Program-made: the position numbers and the translations under genes | Shown: in pieces, positions 5,483 through 5,996 of the stretch | How positions within the stretch are numbered: position 1 is the first letter of the stretch | Layout of the letters: every line of letters starts with the position of its first letter | Notes under the pieces: generated by a model | Told to the model about the DNA's origin: nothing | What the model saw: only the letters and a program-made list of their open reading frames with translations | The model's database searches: none | NCBI GenBank assembly: GCA_030673995.1 | Contig: DAOUYU010000104.1 | Location: 1-5,996 of the forward strand | DNA: 5,996 bases | From: Candidatus Aminicenantota bacterium | GTDB taxonomy: Bacteria; Acidobacteriota; Aminicenantia; Aminicenantales; Aminicenantaceae | Reading direction: 5' to 3'

Positions 5483-5996
5483 TTATATGTTCCAGCGGTA
5501 AGACACCTTAATCAGGAAAATATTATCTCCAGGTGCAGTGAATAAATTCCCCAGGTCACGCCCCAAATTGAGATCCCCTGGATTGGCATAATCAACACGA
5601 TTCTGGGTCCAGACAAAATAGAGAATAGAACCCGGGAAATATTCCCAGCGCAAGACTGCAGTTCCCCGCAGAGACTTCATGTTGAAATCTGGATTAGAAA
5701 AGGAAAAGACTCCCGCAGGTCCCGGACCATCAGGGTCAACAGTATATATTTCCTCAGCGCAGCTGATTGTGGATGAACCTTCGCCATAGATGTTATATGC
5801 GAATTTCTTCGGCGTGGCGAGCTCTCTGAATCCGTCATATTTCCCCACAGCCAGGTAAGGCTGGAGGTAGAGCTGCAGGCTCAACTTAGGAGTGAAAGTC
5901 CAGTTCAACCTGACATTACTGGATAGGACTCGCTGATGATATGCTCCAAAGACATATCGAGAGCCGAATGTCTCGGTCATCAAGGAATCATCAACT
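5483..5996 (-). CDS. DUF5916-type outer-membrane protein, C-terminal part
   Basis: The frame is open to the window's right edge and 170 residues are visible, so the start lies outside and the TTG at 5983 is internal. The visible blocks in order are RYVFGAYHQRVLSSNVRLNW, FTPKLSLQLYLQPY, VDPDGPGPAGVFSFSNPDFN, SLRGTAVLRWEYFPGSILYF, VWTQNRVDY, LGRDLGNLF and DNIFLIKVSYRWNI. They match in order the C-terminal half of DUF5916 proteins as I remember them. That half is a beta-barrel; the N-terminal half, not visible here, usually carries a carbohydrate-binding-like domain. The function is unknown, and the location is inferred to be the outer membrane. The protein ends at the normal family C-terminus, so it looks intact even though its TAA abuts the inverted-repeat end of repeat copy 3. 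It points the same way as the CxxC barrel gene, but about 900 bases of repeats separate them, so a shared operon is doubtful. Confidence 0.85.
   Translation of the reverse strand, partial: VDDSLMTETFGSRYVFGAYHQRVLSSNVRLNWTFTPKLSLQLYLQPYLAVGKYDGFRELATPKKFAYNIYGEGSSTISCAEEIYTVDPDGPGPAGVFSFSNPDFNMKSLRGTAVLRWEYFPGSILYFVWTQNRVDYANPGDLNLGRDLGNLFTAPGDNIFLIKVSYRWNI

Noticed and set aside
5320..5511. Open reading frame starting MFEHETEKRC in core copy 3
   Set aside because: The same start in copies 1 and 2 stops after about 24 and 13 codons, so selection on the protein is not supported; the constraint looks like hairpins.

Overview
The window reads as bacterial chromosome from a Gram-negative (double-membrane) lineage, probably uncultured. 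The right edge carries the C-terminal part of a DUF5916-type outer-membrane protein. Next to it is a signal-peptide protein that ends in a beta-barrel-like region with a CxxC near its N-terminus. I associate this pairing with Acidobacteriota/Aminicenantes-like genomes, but that placement is from memory, not from a search. All intact genes are hypothetical or poorly characterised.

Layout. Positions 1-1569 (+) hold the 3' part of a membrane protein that looks like an ABC-2-type permease fused to a large soluble beta-rich domain; it is open at the left edge. Positions 1566-1793 are a roughly 228-bp non-autonomous relic of an IS200/IS605-family element. It has a hairpin near each end and the last 31 codons of a tnpB-like gene on the minus strand, and it sits exactly between two convergent genes. 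Positions 2176-1583 (-) are a small secreted protein whose 3' end now runs into the relic. Positions 2764-2228 (-) are a DUF350-family membrane protein with one in-frame TAG at codon 28. It has a good sigma70-like promoter at 2812-2840 and is probably co-transcribed with the secreted protein. Three 18-bp tandem repeats fill the gap between those two genes.

Positions 2858-3290 and 4753-5485 are gene-free mosaics of a dispersed repeat family. The core module is about 250 bp, has inverted-repeat ends (17 bp and perfect in the best copy) and carries internal hairpins. Between the two repeat blocks lies 4565-3288 (-), the secreted/beta-barrel protein with its own Shine-Dalgarno. At the right edge, 5996-5483 (-) is the DUF5916 C-terminus. 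In both of these genes the TAA stop lies directly at the end of a repeat copy.

Main points. (1) Removing the IS605-like relic at its predicted TTAC/TCAA junctions on paper restores nearby stop codons in both flanking convergent genes. (2) Base differences between repeat copies keep hairpins paired only on the + strand, through G-U wobbles, which hints at an RNA. (3) The DUF350 gene is a fresh pseudogene, a sequencing error or a readthrough case. I see no defence system, CRISPR array, tRNA or rRNA.
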